DNA of 64,000 bases from Cucumis sativus (lineage: Eukaryota > Streptophyta > Magnoliopsida > Cucurbitales > Cucurbitaceae): contig NC_026655.2 of the NCBI RefSeq assembly GCF_000004075.3, positions 7,564,001-7,628,000 on the forward strand, read 5' to 3'. Below, one piece after another: positions 46,524 to 58,875 of this stretch (position 1 is the stretch's first letter; the number at the start of each line of letters is the position of its first letter). A model generated the notes under the pieces. It was not told where the DNA came from, ran no database searches, and saw only the letters and a list, made by a program, of their open reading frames with translations. The position numbers and the translations under genes are program-made.

Positions 46524-47662
46524 AAGGTATTAGTGGATTGAGAAACATTCAATAATATGATTACTCTGCATCACTCTTTTTAGTACTAAAAAATAGGTCT
46601 TCTCTCCTCTTTTGCAAACTATTTGATGCAATTATCTAGTCTACATTCTAGTAGACATATTTCCGTGATCCTCTCTTTGAGGATTAGCTTTCTTTATGGT
46701 TTGGATTGTTGAAATACAATCGAGTCATAAGGGTCATTTTCTTAACTTTAATGGTTGGCCTATGGTTGTAGCCGCTCTGCCTCTTTAAAAAATAGTTACC
46801 TTCTTCTGCAAGTTGTAATGTTACGATTGCTTTGAGAAAAATCTTTAAGAACTCCAAAACGAAAGTTTGAACTTGAAACAGAGCAGAAAATTTTAATTCT
46901 AAATCACCCCACACCATTTCAAATCCGAATTTTAAACAATTTCTATTCCAATATTAGTTTTGAGAGGCCGAAATTTCAACTTTTCAGTAAGATATGGATG
47001 GATGCTAGAAGGGCAATTGCATTGTCCCTGTCAAGGCATATTTGACAATCTTGTTTCTTTATATAAATTCAATATGCTATTAGACCTTATATCTACACTA
47101 TGGACCCAACATTCACTGCCTCTTTCGAAAGCAGAGTCCTCGTTTACCAAAGTTAAATTATTAAACATTTAAATTTAAGATTGGAACGAAAAGTGAAAAT
47201 GCTAATGAGAAAAACATACGCCTAATATCTTAAAGGATCATCAAACTTAACTATCATAGATAATAAAATATAGACGGTTCATCTCAATAAATTACACCTC
47301 AACAATTTGACAACAAAAAAGATTCATCATTTACAAATTACAATTAAGTACACCTCAGAGATTGGCAGCAACTAATAAGGCTCCAATCAGCAGCATTAAA
47401 AAAAATGAACATAAAGCAAGAAGTCAAGTCACAAGTCAAAAAAACTTAAGATAAAAAGAAAAAAAACGTTAGAAGTTGGGAAGGTGAGTTCCTAAGTTTC
47501 TTTACATAAACTCAATAGCTAATAATAAAGAAACAAAAGAGGTAGTAATGATTGATAGTGTTCTCTTTTCCTTCTCTCTGCCTGCTGATTAAGGCTGCAA
47601 CGGAAAAGAAAAACTCAGAAAATGAAACCTCTTTTCCTAAAAGAAACTCAGAAAAACAAATT
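46524..47662. other. Convergent intergenic region
   Basis: About 1.1 kb between the ASY4-like (+) and LOL2-like (-) 3' ends, probably mostly 3' UTRs. The open frames at 46684-46917 (-) and 46960-47172 (+) show no recognisable domain. Confidence 0.55.
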
Positions 47663-50410
47663 CTATTGGACAAAGTTGGTAGGAGGGGCTGCTTGTCCCT
47701 GGTGAACAGACCACGGTGGCCGTCTATTATGAACCTGCATACCCATTTAAATCCGTCAGAGGCTAAAATTTACTGTCAGTCAGGGTTTCTCATTCATACA
47801 ATTAATAAACAATCAAGCTTCAAAGCCAAGAAAGAGTTGAAATTATACCAAATCATCACCCTTGTTTCCCTAGAAAATGAAGAGCTTTTATATACATATA
47901 CGTATTTAAGGAATGACATTTTGAAAATATTAGAATCAAATTGAGGCAAATTTAAGAGTATAAAGACTATTTTGAGTATTCTAAAAATAGAGAAACGTGA
48001 GTCAATGTTGAAAGTACTTGGACCGAAGTACTACTAAAACTATATATATATATATTTTTTCAAAGAGTTCTAATGCTATCAATTGGCATGAATTCGGTAA
48101 GCATCTACTTCGATCCATATTGCACATTACAATATAATTCCATCAAACAAGGAGACTGTAGAAAAATGGCTTCTGCTCCATGGTCCTTGCCAACACATTG
48201 AGTGATGGGAACTGGAAGGATTAGTTTCAACACATCCATGCTTTATCAGATTTTCTTCTAGACAAGGAACAAACTTATCACCCAATGATTAAAGAAAAAT
48301 CTCGTTTCCAGCAAATCATGCTTCAACATTGAATGAATGAGACAACCAGAAAGATTTGACTCCACTGTAAATATTTTCCTAGAAAAAACTTTGCCAGAAT
48401 GTAAATTGACATACCCCAATTTCTGTCACACTGGTACACGAGGAACACCTAACTGATGATGCTCCATATGGGTACATAAGCAACACTGCACAAGAACCGC
48501 ATTTAACTTGTCCAACCTCGTGAGCTGGAAAGAGAATGTAAGGTATTAATAAAAGAAAAGGAAAAGTTGAATCATAAGACATTGACAGCAAGTTGTGATG
48601 AAGACTTCTTGAGTCGATGTTGAATAGTAAATCATGAAAAAAAATGACAAAGTAGTGATCAATTGGATTTCAGGCTATGAACAATTATTTAATTTATAAA
48701 CTTGACTAGTGTTGGCTTGTCCCAAGGCTAGGACGATGGAATTCAGCAATTATAATAGGTGGCTCCGACAACAAGGGTGAGGATAACCTGAATGCAGGAA
48801 TGAGGGAAATTTATTTAGATTTGAATGTCTGTAAGGTGGCTAAACTCATCTATCCCTCATCTGAAAAATATTGTAGATCCTACAATACTTGGTTTTATGT
48901 AGAACATTAATGTCTGGAGGCACAATCACATAACGTAAATCATTAACACGATAACTAGTTTCCTCAATTATTACATATAGCTCAAAAGAAAGTAATCCAC
49001 AGGCACCACCCAGCAGGCCAGCACTACCACGTGAAACAAATATTCAAAACTACAGCCAAACAATCAACCCGCTAATGAAATAGGAAGCAGTCGAAAGAAA
49101 ACAGATGTACAAGGGCATTTTGGAACCAACATAGACATTCCTAGGAATTGGTGAAAAATTAGAAAAAGGCTAATGGCATATGAACAAGACAACTTTTAAG
49201 AAAGAAAATGATAGTAAAAACTAAAAAGAAGGAAGGAAAGAGAAGGAACCTTCTAACACAAAGTTAACTGTTGAACAGCAAGAGCATTGAACATATCTGG
49301 CTCCCTTTAAATACTTAAGCAGGCGACGGCATGTACCACAGACCATTTGTGCCATGTCAGCTGCTGATCAAAACGTTTTCAAATGAGATATTTTAAGTAA
49401 AGTACATATAATGACAATATTTGGGACTTGCAATATAACATGCTAACAGGAATGAGGTTTTGACTGAAATTTGGTTGCACTAATATCAAATGATATGTAT
49501 TCTATAAACAATGAAAACTAACATTTTGCTTAAGTCGCAACAAAATCACTAACCAAAGTTAAATTGTTGTCCATTCACGATCGCAGGTTTTCATCTATCG
49601 CGAATGGATGAGACCCCGAACAAGATTTCAGGTTTTAGAAAACTCATAGGATCACAAAATTTAAACAATAGGCAAAAGTTTGAATTGTTATGAAAAAATT
49701 GGGATGTGTATTGGAATCGTGTTCAAGGTCTCATCAATTTGCAAAGTTGCAAACCCGCAACAGAAAATGGGCAGTAAGGAGAGGTTAAGTAGAGTACTGT
49801 GTCTGCAAAATGTTAATTTTCATTGTTTTTCAGAATCTGGATCATTTGACATTAGCCGATCTAAATTTGGGTCAATCATACAAAAAACTCAACAACAATC
49901 CTCTTAACTTCTCTGCACTTTTGGTTGGATGAGCATCGACTCCCTGAACTGAAACTATGTCTGAACTATAATTGTGTTTAAGCAGATTAATAACGCACAG
50001 TGCATAGATTCGAATTGGACAAATTTCAAAAAGAGTTTTCCTACTAAGTTAGGTTAACATATTCGGGAGTTACAAGCAGTGGGAAGAAACCACCCAATCA
50101 ATTCGCTCACAAACACGAACACAAGAAAATATTGTCCAAAAATTTACAAAAGAAAAATGTCAGCTTAAGTTTTTAAAGTCAAGCAGCAGAAGTTCAATCA
50201 AATGTATAAAGAGACAGCGATGAGAAAGAAATTAAATGCATCGAATCTCAAAACCAAGACGAAGATTCGAAAACACAAAATCTGAAATAAACCTGGGAAG
50301 CACTCACAAGAAAGTTGCGGTGGCGGTGGTAGAGGCAGCGAGGGAGTGATGGGTTCCCATCCAGGAGGAGGGCCGTCATCTTCGTCTTTCTCGATTTCAT
50401 GAACATCCAT
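47663..50410 (-). CDS. LOL2: LSD1-type zinc-finger protein, LOL2-like
   Basis: Four minus-strand exons: 50410-50308, 49363-49250, 48524-48415 and 47734-47663. They total 399 bases, 132 residues, all in frame. The N-terminus is acidic then Pro-rich (KDEDDGPPPGWEP, LPLPPPPQ). Two zf-LSD1 fingers follow: MVCGTCRRLLKYLKGARYVQ with CSCCSTVN, and QVKCGSCAVLLMYPYGASSV with RCSSCTSVT. The tail is RRPPWSVHQGQ. This order matches Arabidopsis LOL2 (At4g21610). LSD1-family proteins regulate cell death and act with metacaspases and transcription factors; the role of this member is inferred. The exon 2 acceptor is a CAGCAG tandem, so isoforms with or without one Ala are possible. Introns are long for so small a protein. 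The gene is divergent from the phosphatase gene. Confidence 0.88.
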
Positions 50411-51584
50411 TCTCTGGATTTGTGGTCTTAAGAATCGATCGTGTTGCTGTTTTCATGGACAACGGCGTCCCGCGCATTGGCTCCCTAATTTCTCAAATTC
50501 TCCCCTTATGCCATTTTAGTTTTAACATTTAATATAAATCTTAAAAATTAGAGCTATCTTCAACCATCTTCAAACTCTAACGTGTGTTTTTTATTATAAT
50601 ATTTTGCCATGTTTATGAATTTTTTAAAAGATCTGTCCTTTCAAATAATTGATGTATGAAAATTAAGGTTCAAAAGTATATTAAAAATGTCATTATTATT
50701 TCCATTCTTTTTCTAAATAAAAGTAGTTTAAAATATACTAGTCAAAATGTATTTCAAGCAATTATCAAATCCTTTAGGGACGTTTGAAAAGTGAAGTGAG
50801 CTATGTTAATTAACTTCACATTTGGAAAAAGATCACGTTTTCTATAATCTTTATTTTCTCTTTTATTCACTATATTCCACTTCTTCCCCAATCCTTCTCA
50901 CTCATTTCTCAATCCTTCTCTAAGCTCATGCTTTCATGATTATCATAACACTAACACTCACATAAATCACTTCTTCCTCCAAACGTACTCTTAATGTTTA
51001 AAAAATGACTTATTTTTTAAATTAGTTGTAATGAATTGTAATTAAAACATGCGAGAAATGAATCAAACTTCTAATCTTAAAATGGATAATATAAGAATCA
51101 CGTAACTCTAACAAAAATTAAATAAAGTTAATCCAAATGCACTTGTAAAGACCTACAATATGTCGTTTACAAATAGATCTTGCAATTAATAAATAAACAT
51201 TGAAGCAAATGAAGTAATTGATATCATAATAATCATGCAACCTAAGCTATGTGGTTAATAGGCTCTATCCCCAACTGGTGAATGACGTGGCTAAACAAAA
51301 ATATTTAATTTAAGAAAGGGAAGTCTTTTTTAAATTAAAAAGAAAAAAAAGATCCTAATTGAGGATAAAAAGATCTTCCCGCGATTTGGATTGAACCATA
51401 AACAACCCGAAATAATCAAACCCATTCATCTTCTTCAACTGTTCCCCACCACTCCCCTGTCGTTGTTACCATAAAAATCTGCTCTACCACCGCCACTAAC
51501 AACACCCCTAAACCACCATAATTGCAAATACCCATAACCCCATCAACCATTTCAATCTCTAATCTCTCCCATTTCTTCAGCAAC
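50411..51584. other. Divergent intergenic region (shared promoter space)
   Basis: About 1.2 kb between the start codons of the LOL2-like gene (-) and the histidine phosphatase gene (+). AT-rich in the middle. No gene or clear element seen; small frames at 51416-51631 (-) overlap the phosphatase leader and are shadows. Confidence 0.55.
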
Positions 51585-54500
51585 ATGGCTTTTGGGATTG
51601 TTTCCATCGCCATCCTTCCTCTAACTTCCACTTCAAGTTACAGCTCCCGCTTATCCTACCGTCGGAGTCTTCCTTTACTACTTAATCCCTCCTCTCAGAA
51701 TTCGGTTGTTTACTGCTCAAATTTCACTCGAGATTTGTCTCTAACTACCGGTAACATTATCGATTCCTCTGTTTACTGTTCTTGTTCTTTTCTCGTTCCA
51801 TGAATTCACAACCCAATCCGTGTATTTTGACGAATAAAGTACATGGATTTTACTCTGGGCAGTTATTTGTTGCTTCACTTAGTTATGGAGTTTTTATTTA
51901 TATCAATGACTTCTGATTGCTGGCTTGCTTTGGATGACTTATGGCAGAGAAGCTTGGAAATGGTGATGCTATGACTGGAGGAGCGTTTGATTTTAGAAAA
52001 GCCACAACGTCGCTAACTGAAAGGTCAATCTCTACGTCAAAGAAGGTTACTCTTGTAAGGCATGGACTTAGCACTTGGAATGAAGAAAGTAGAGTACAGG
52101 TTTGTTTTGTTTCTTCTCTAGGGAATACTTGAAAAAATATTTTTAGCTCCAATTGCAATTGAATAGCATTTTTAAGCGCTTAAAAAATCAACACAAATTA
52201 TTAGATGATCTAATATTAAATTTACCTTCTCTATTAGTTTAATTTTTTAGATGAATCAATGATTTAAGATAGTATCTGGTCTTATGTTCAAACTCCTATA
52301 ATGTAGTTATTTCCTCCCTAATTGATAGTGATTTCCACTAGTTGGATCGGCTAGATATTTCAAGTCCACACAAATGAGAGAAGTATTGAGTAATATAATA
52401 TTAAATTTACCTTCACACATCATCTCAAGTGTTTGGGTCAATCAACTATTTAACAAACAAACACCAAATCATAGTCCTTGTGTTGCTTGACAGCAATTGC
52501 CTTGTGCTGTCTTGCAGTCTGTTTAATTCTTGGATGCATTTTTGTTTGTGTTTTTGAGCTATTTAGTTTGTTCTGGACTTTCCTTGTCAATGTTTGGCAC
52601 GAGGGATCATCTCCATGGATGAATTACTATGATTATGCTATTTGGAAAACTTGTTGGTTGATCTCACATTGGTTCAAAGAAGACGTTGGATGATGGAATT
52701 CTCATGGATGAATTACTATGATTATGTTGGTTTAGCCTTATAAGTACAAGGGAAAGTCTCACCTCTTGATCTAACTTTCAAGATTGAAAAGTTAGTGCTT
52801 CTAGAGACTTGCATCAGACTAGAACAGCCAAGTTTCCATCTACTTTTCTTCGGCTTGCTGGTTTAGTTATTCGTTAAGAGAAACGTTTGGAGCTGTTTTA
52901 GGTACCTAGATAAGGATTTTAGTATGTTAGTATTAAGAGGTACAATGGAAGTTAGTTACTGGACGTTGTATAAATAGCAAGAGGGTGAGTGAGTGAAGGT
53001 TGGGCTACTTTGTGGAGTGATCTGGGTGAGAGTTCTTAAAAGGGAGGTTCCAAGTTCCTATATTTGGGTTATCTTGTAATTTTTTCTTTAATTCTTAATA
53101 TATTTTAGATTTTGATTCTTAAGCTGTTAGCAACATGCTGGACTAATTGGTAGCCTGATTTATATAATGTATGCCCCATATTTGACTAAGGAGAATACTT
53201 CCTTTGCTAAGTGTGCCACAATAAATTTCTACATCCCACCACAAAAATTTTGACAGATTGGAGAGTGAAGGAGAGAAAAGAGAGATTATTATATAAATTT
53301 TTTCTTTGGAAAGTTCAACTCTCTGTGAAAACATTAATCTTGCTGCCAAGTCTGAAGTGTTATTCTTTGATGAATACGAAAATTGTGCAGGTAGTTGCTA
53401 ATATCCACGCTTAAGATGACTTGAATCTATTTTAAAGAATACCTGCTTGAATTTGATTACTAATATGAAACTTTGAGATTTCTATATCTGAGAAGACCGT
53501 TAAGGAAGCAACTACTTTAGACTTCGATGTACAAATCCCATTCTTGTTCTTGCACAAGGATTTTATTTTACATTTAGCCTACTTTTGTTGAACCAACATG
53601 CAGGGAAGCTCGGACTTATCTATCTTAACACAAACAGGGGTGCAGCAAGCAGAAAAATGCAGAAGAGCCTTGGCAAACATAAATTTTGATAGATGTTTCG
53701 CAAGTCCAATATCACGCGCCAAGGTGGAGAGGGATCCAAAGATTTTATATTTATTCTTTTTCTTCATTATAATTTACTGTTATTTCCATTTCCAATTGCA
53801 TTTATTTCCTTGAGTGCAGTCAACTGCTGAAGTTCTATGGCAAGGAAGAGAAGAAGAACTGGTTTTTCTTGATTCTCTGAAGGAAGCCCATTTGTTTTTC
53901 CTCGAAGGAATGAAAAATGGTCTGTGCCCTGCTTGAGCGTACTAGAATTATGATCACCATTTTACTAATAATCGTAAAGATTATCTTTGGAAATAACTTG
54001 AAGTTGAATTTCTCATCAGCGTTCTAACAAGCTAGTAAACACTAAACACCATGATCTACAATTACATTGAAAAATGTTTTTGGAGAATTCTCCCTTTTAA
54101 ATTCTTGGACAAACACTTTTTTCTCTTGGAACTTCTTTATCTCATAACCCGACTTCTGAAATTTGCAATTTTAGAAGTCTAGTCGATCTTAAAATATTGC
54201 TTAGAATACATCATTCTGTACATTCTGTTTCGATCATAGAAATCATGATTAGAATTTGGAGGCAGTGGATGCTAAGAAGATTTATCCAAAGGAGTACACA
54301 ACGTGGCGAGAAGATCCTGCTGAATTTTGCGTAAATGGCGTCTACCCTCTTCGAAAAATTTGGTCAACAGCAAGAGAGGCTTGGAAGGAAATCTTATTAT
54401 CACCTGTGAGATGTGTTCACATAATCTATTATATCAATGACAAGCTTGCTTGAGCTTGACTGCCTTTTAACAAGTATTTCGTTGATAATCAGGGGGAGAA

Positions 54501-54852
54501 TTTTGCGGTGGTCACTCACAAGTCTATATTGCGAGCACTGGTCTGCACAGCGTTGGGGCTTGGCCCTGAGAGGTATGTATGTTATGCTGCCATTTATAAT
54601 ATCCATTTGAACCAAAATTAATATTGGATCTCATAAAAAGAAGTATATACTTTGTTAATATTTAACACCGTCCAAATTCCAAAATCTTGAAGAGAACTCT
54701 GTGGTCAATGTGTTTCATGGTTCAGGTTTCGATCAATCGAGATAAACAACGGCGGAATATCGGTGTTTAAGTTCAATGATAGAGGAGAAGCAATGCTTCA
54801 ATCTTTGAATATGACAGCACATATGTACAGTGATCATACCTATTTATACTGA
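51585..54852 (+). CDS. Histidine phosphatase (phosphoglycerate mutase-like), probably plastid
   Basis: Seven exons, 51585-51750, 51948-52099, 53604-53723, 53820-53919, 54266-54405, 54493-54572 and 54726-54852, total 885 bases, 294 residues, in frame. The N-terminal 50 residues, rich in Ser and Arg, look like a chloroplast transit peptide. The catalytic RHG motif is at residues 93-95 (TLVRHGLSTWNEE) with phosphohistidine H94; the second catalytic His is H235 (VVTHKS). Other family blocks are SSDLSILTQTGVQQAE, FASPISRAKSTAEV and RFRSIEINNGGISVF. It resembles one half of the two-domain probable 2-carboxy-D-arabinitol-1-phosphatase, but is single-domain; the substrate is not known. Exon 5 uses the acceptor GGCAG at 54265, since GGAG upstream breaks the frame. 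Intron 2 (52100-53603) is swollen by retroelement fossils. Confidence 0.87.
52199..52459 (+). mobile_element. TRIM family A, old copy
   Basis: Similar in order to 12810-13077: a terminal repeat with AATATTAAATTTACCTTC and ATGATTTAA, a decayed primer-binding site with GGTCTTATGTTCAAACTCC after it, GATTTCCACTAGTTGGA, GATATTTCAAGTCCACA, a purine tract ATGAGAGAAG, and a second repeat with AATATTAAATTTACCTTCAC. It lies in intron 2 of the phosphatase gene and looks older than the ALN intron copies. Fossil, non-coding. Confidence 0.6.
52600..53115 (+). mobile_element. LTR-derived fragments in phosphatase intron 2
   Basis: Two kinds of LTR-like sequence. About 52600-52830 has GGATGAATTACTATGATTAT twice, GATCTCACATTGGTTCAAAG and AGCCTTATAAGTACAAGGG, as in plant TRIM-like LTRs. 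About 52880-53115 has a promoter-like GTTGTATAAATAGCAAGAGG, then TTATCTTGTAATTTTTTCTT, which resembles the promoter and poly-A part of a Copia-type LTR. No protein-coding part is seen. Boundaries are approximate and family names tentative. Confidence 0.4.
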
Positions 54853-55635
54853 AACCAAGCTAAGCTAAGTATGTAGAATTAGAAATGAGAGTTATAAAAG
54901 ATGATTTTATACATGAAAATGAAATCTCAGGCTTGTTTTGTAAATGGCTTGGGGATTCAATTAATAAAAAATGAGAGTTGTACTGCCCCACTTTGTTCAA
55001 ACGTTACGTGAATACATATTGTTAAGTCCAAAATTCAAGGACGGTGGGCGATGATTCGGACAATTGAGAGTGAAATTTTGACTTAAGATCATCCACGTGG
55101 TGGAGATTTACTTTTCCCCGATTGAACAATAATTTGAAAATATTTTCGACTATGATGTCTTTTTTTACAAATTGACTTAAGGATTTTTGTGCAATCAATG
55201 TTTTGAGCCTTATTGTTATTCTAATACTATTTTTGTGTTCCTAGGAAATTGAAGCCCCCAATAATTATCACATGAAACTTGTTGCAGAAAGATGTTAAAA
55301 TAGAAAGTATTACAATTACTAAACTAATGCAGAAAGTTGTTGAATATATATGGGTAGACTAGGTGTTTTCAAGAATTATGTTTGAAATACATATAAAAGT
55401 GTGGATTTATAATATTTGTAGAATTCAAGAATGTAAAATTTTCATTTTATTCAAACGTATAAATAAGAAATGTGAGGACTCATGGATAAATACACACAAG
55501 CAAAAGAGTTAGACAACCTTAGAGTAGGAAGGGGAAAAAATTGAATGAGTCATAAATGTATTGAGAGAGTGAAAAAGACTTCACTCAAAAGTGTCAAAAA
55601 AATATGTAGTATTTGTTAAAAAGAAACCTTCCTAC

Positions 55636-55669
<34 letters not shown>

Positions 55670-58600
55670 CTTGTAATAGTTAAATTACTTTGGAATATGT
55701 TTTTGTTTTGTTAGAGAAATAAGAACTTCTACCTTTTAACTTTGGAATACCATTCTACTTTTAAAATTTTAAAATTAAGCTTCTAATTTTAAAATTAAGC
55801 TTGTAATTGTACAAATTGTATTGACTATACAAATTCAATTCACATAACTGTGAATCCAACTTTTACTATTATTTTAAGCTTAGTGAGTTCAAAAACTTAA
55901 TTGTTATTGTCGAAAATTTGAAAGTATAATTAAAACTACTATTATACTTTAAGAGTTGTTTTTGCGATATAGTTAAACTTCGACAAATTAGTTAAGTTAT
56001 TATATTTTCTCCTACCCTTCTGGAAATTATTTGAATGAAAGTAAGTTTCCTGGATTTAAAATAATTGGGTTAAGACCAATCAGATTCGTTGTTAATATTA
56101 AACAATCATTTTGTATTAAATTAATTAGGGGTTTTTCTCCAAAATCTAAGAAATCCAAACCCTAAATAACAAAATGCAATCAATTTTATTCTCCCAAAAA
56201 AAGGACATATAATTAATGTATTATTTGAACATTCTTGTAGATAAAAAAAAATAGAGATCAGTGACCGTTGGATACATGCAGACAAATATGCCACGTAAGA
56301 TATGTAATTAATGTGACATTTAAGAATGTCATTTTTTTTTTATCTAAGAATAATTTCTTTAGAAATTTATTAACACAATAACTAAGGCTCATCTATTTCT
56401 TTCTTTTTGGGTTTATGGTTAAATTACAAATTTGTTGTTTGTGATTCTATAACTTTAAGAAATTTATAATTTAGTTAGTGTGATTTTAAAAATTTAAAAT
56501 GAAATATTTTTTAAATTAAACTGAATCAACATGTTTATAAATATAACAAGTTTTTATGTTTTGTCTATAATAAACTACCATAGATCTAAGTAGATATTTA
56601 TTGTCTACTATTAGATGTAATCCGTTGTAGTTTATTGGTTTCCTTTCTTTAGCTCACATGATAAAGTAGGTCCATAAAAGAGTGGCGGGTTAAAGAGCAA
56701 AATGAGTATTTGGGCCACTTTCTCCAATTTCTTTCCTTATTTCTAGTCTTGTCCTCCCTCAGCTCATTTCTTACACTATTTTGATCTTAATATGATGGTG
56801 GTTGTTTTGGTTTTACTCTTAATCATTTGATCTCTTAACCCATGACTCCTCTTAGTTAGAAAATGACCTATATATCATGCACATATTTATTCCCTAAAAA
56901 AGTATAAGCCTCTTATGCCATTTTGAGAGATGGTGAGTTTTGTCCAAAAGAGAGAAAAAAAACTTGGAAAGTTTTATGGATGTAAATGCAATCTAAACCA
57001 AAATTCTAACTATGTGTATTTATTTTTCTTGACATTTAAAATTCAATAAAGTCTTATATCTTTCTTTTGTATATAAAATGTGTATGAGCCTGTTATGCCA
57101 CATGGCTCAAACACTGCATGTGTCTTTTCCATTTTTAAGTTGTAAATCTCCAAATGTGTATTGGATACTTTACTCACACGTGCAACTTTCCTAAAAGAAC
57201 AAAACTTGGGGTTGTGGCTCTATCTATCGATTCATATCATTCTCACATGAAAATAACAGTGTTTTTGACTTGTCAAAATTAGGAGGAATATATAAATGAA
57301 CCAAGGTTATTTTAATTTTGAAAAGAAATAGTAATTATTATAGGAAAGAATAAACAAAATTGAGAGTAGAAAAAAGAAAAGAAAAGATAGGAAAGGATGA
57401 ATATTATAGTAAATGAAAGTTTGAAAATAATAAAGAAAACGGTTTATATATAAAACTTATAAAATAACATATGAATGAAGCTGAAGCAGTTGATAGAAAA
57501 AGAAAAAGTTAATTGTTCTCTTGATGAATTAGCGGTGGGTCCGACGCAGTTAGGTCGTACCTCCACGCGCTTGTGATGCGAGTATGTGTAGGTATGGGGA
57601 ATACTTCCTTTTATTTTTTTATAATTTTGTTTTTGTGAAAATGTGGGAAGAGAATATACGCTCTCCCCACCCATGATGAGTCCATCGCCCATCTTCCCCT
57701 TTTAGCCAACCTGTCCAATTCCTTTTTCTTCACTCTTTTCCAATTACAAACCAAAACTAATTTTCAAAAGTAACACTTATTATTAGTAGTAGTATTTCTT
57801 TTACATATAATATATATCTTAATTTCCTTTTTGTCTTATTTGCTAAAATGAAAAAGAAAACTTTGTTTTGTGGAAGTAGTGTAATTAACAAGGGTTGCTC
57901 TAATGTTTGTTTTCTCCTTTTTATCATAGACCCACAGTTGCTATAGTTGATTTGTTGTTTTCTGGTAGGAGCTTAGGGTCGGTATAATTATGTACTGTTT
58001 GTCTTATCGTAAAGCAGATTTTTCTATACTTTGTGGTGTTTTTTTTAAGATGATGTCTCGACTCATAAATCTAAACTCTTTGGTGAATTTTCAAGACTCG
58101 TTTGATTTGTTACTATGATTCTAATAGTTTTTTTTGATTCGAGATGTGAGTCTTGACCTTGATGCTTTGATTGTGAGTCCTAATTCTTGTACGTTGATTT
58201 TGTTTTGATTTATTTCTTTACCTCAAATTAATAGATTTTCTTCTTGTACTATATATATATTATTTTGTTGAAACAGTATGCTAAATGAGTGATTCAAATT
58301 CCATTTCATTCTAAAGTGCATAGGTTGAAAGTTGATAGTTAGACTAAGTTATAAAGAAAAAAGAAAGTTTAGTTAATTTTTTGTTTTTGAGAAGAGTTGT
58401 GTATTTTTACAAACTAAAATCTCTTTTAAACTGTTCTAAAAGTACACTTTGTGTTTCAAAAGACATTTGATTTATGAAAATTCAACAATAAATATTTGAA
58501 AATGATGGATATTTCTGGGCATATTTATCGACAAAAAAGAAAAAAGAAAAAAGGAAAAAAAAAACAATTAGCTTTTGATTACTTTCTCCAAAATTTCTTC

Positions 58601-58875
58601 CTTCCCCCAAAGTGATTATTAAGGAACATGAAACGACAAGTCGGAAAAAAATGGCAGTTTCTTTCTCTTTCTAACCTTCTTCTCTTCGCTTCTCTAAAGT
58701 GTAAAAAGCCTATCCTTCCGGTAATCTTTCATCGGTCTTCCCCGAGGAAGTCGTTGTCTATTCATCCACCGGCGGTGCTAACGGTTCCGGCGCATTGAAC
58801 AAGCTGATAATGAAACATTATGCTTGTCGGAAACTGAAGCAACTTTGATAGAAGAGAAATTACAGTTTGGTTATC
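54853..58875. other. AT-rich intergenic spacer
   Basis: About 4 kb between the phosphatase and callose synthase genes. It contains a 26- to 27-base A run near 55643-55669, a two-unit tandem of about 21 bases near 55769-55810 (AAAATTAAGCTT), and otherwise unremarkable AT-rich DNA. The last 250 bases (from about 58620) are less AT-rich and probably hold the callose synthase leader. No gene is supported. Confidence 0.6.
55643..55669. repeat. A homopolymer run
   Basis: About 26 consecutive A in intergenic DNA after AATTCT. I see no LINE or SINE body in front of it, so it is listed as a simple repeat only. Confidence 0.7.

Noticed and set aside
55643-55669. A run as the tail of a LINE, SINE or processed pseudogene
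   Set aside because: No element body or coding similarity was seen in the several hundred bases before it.
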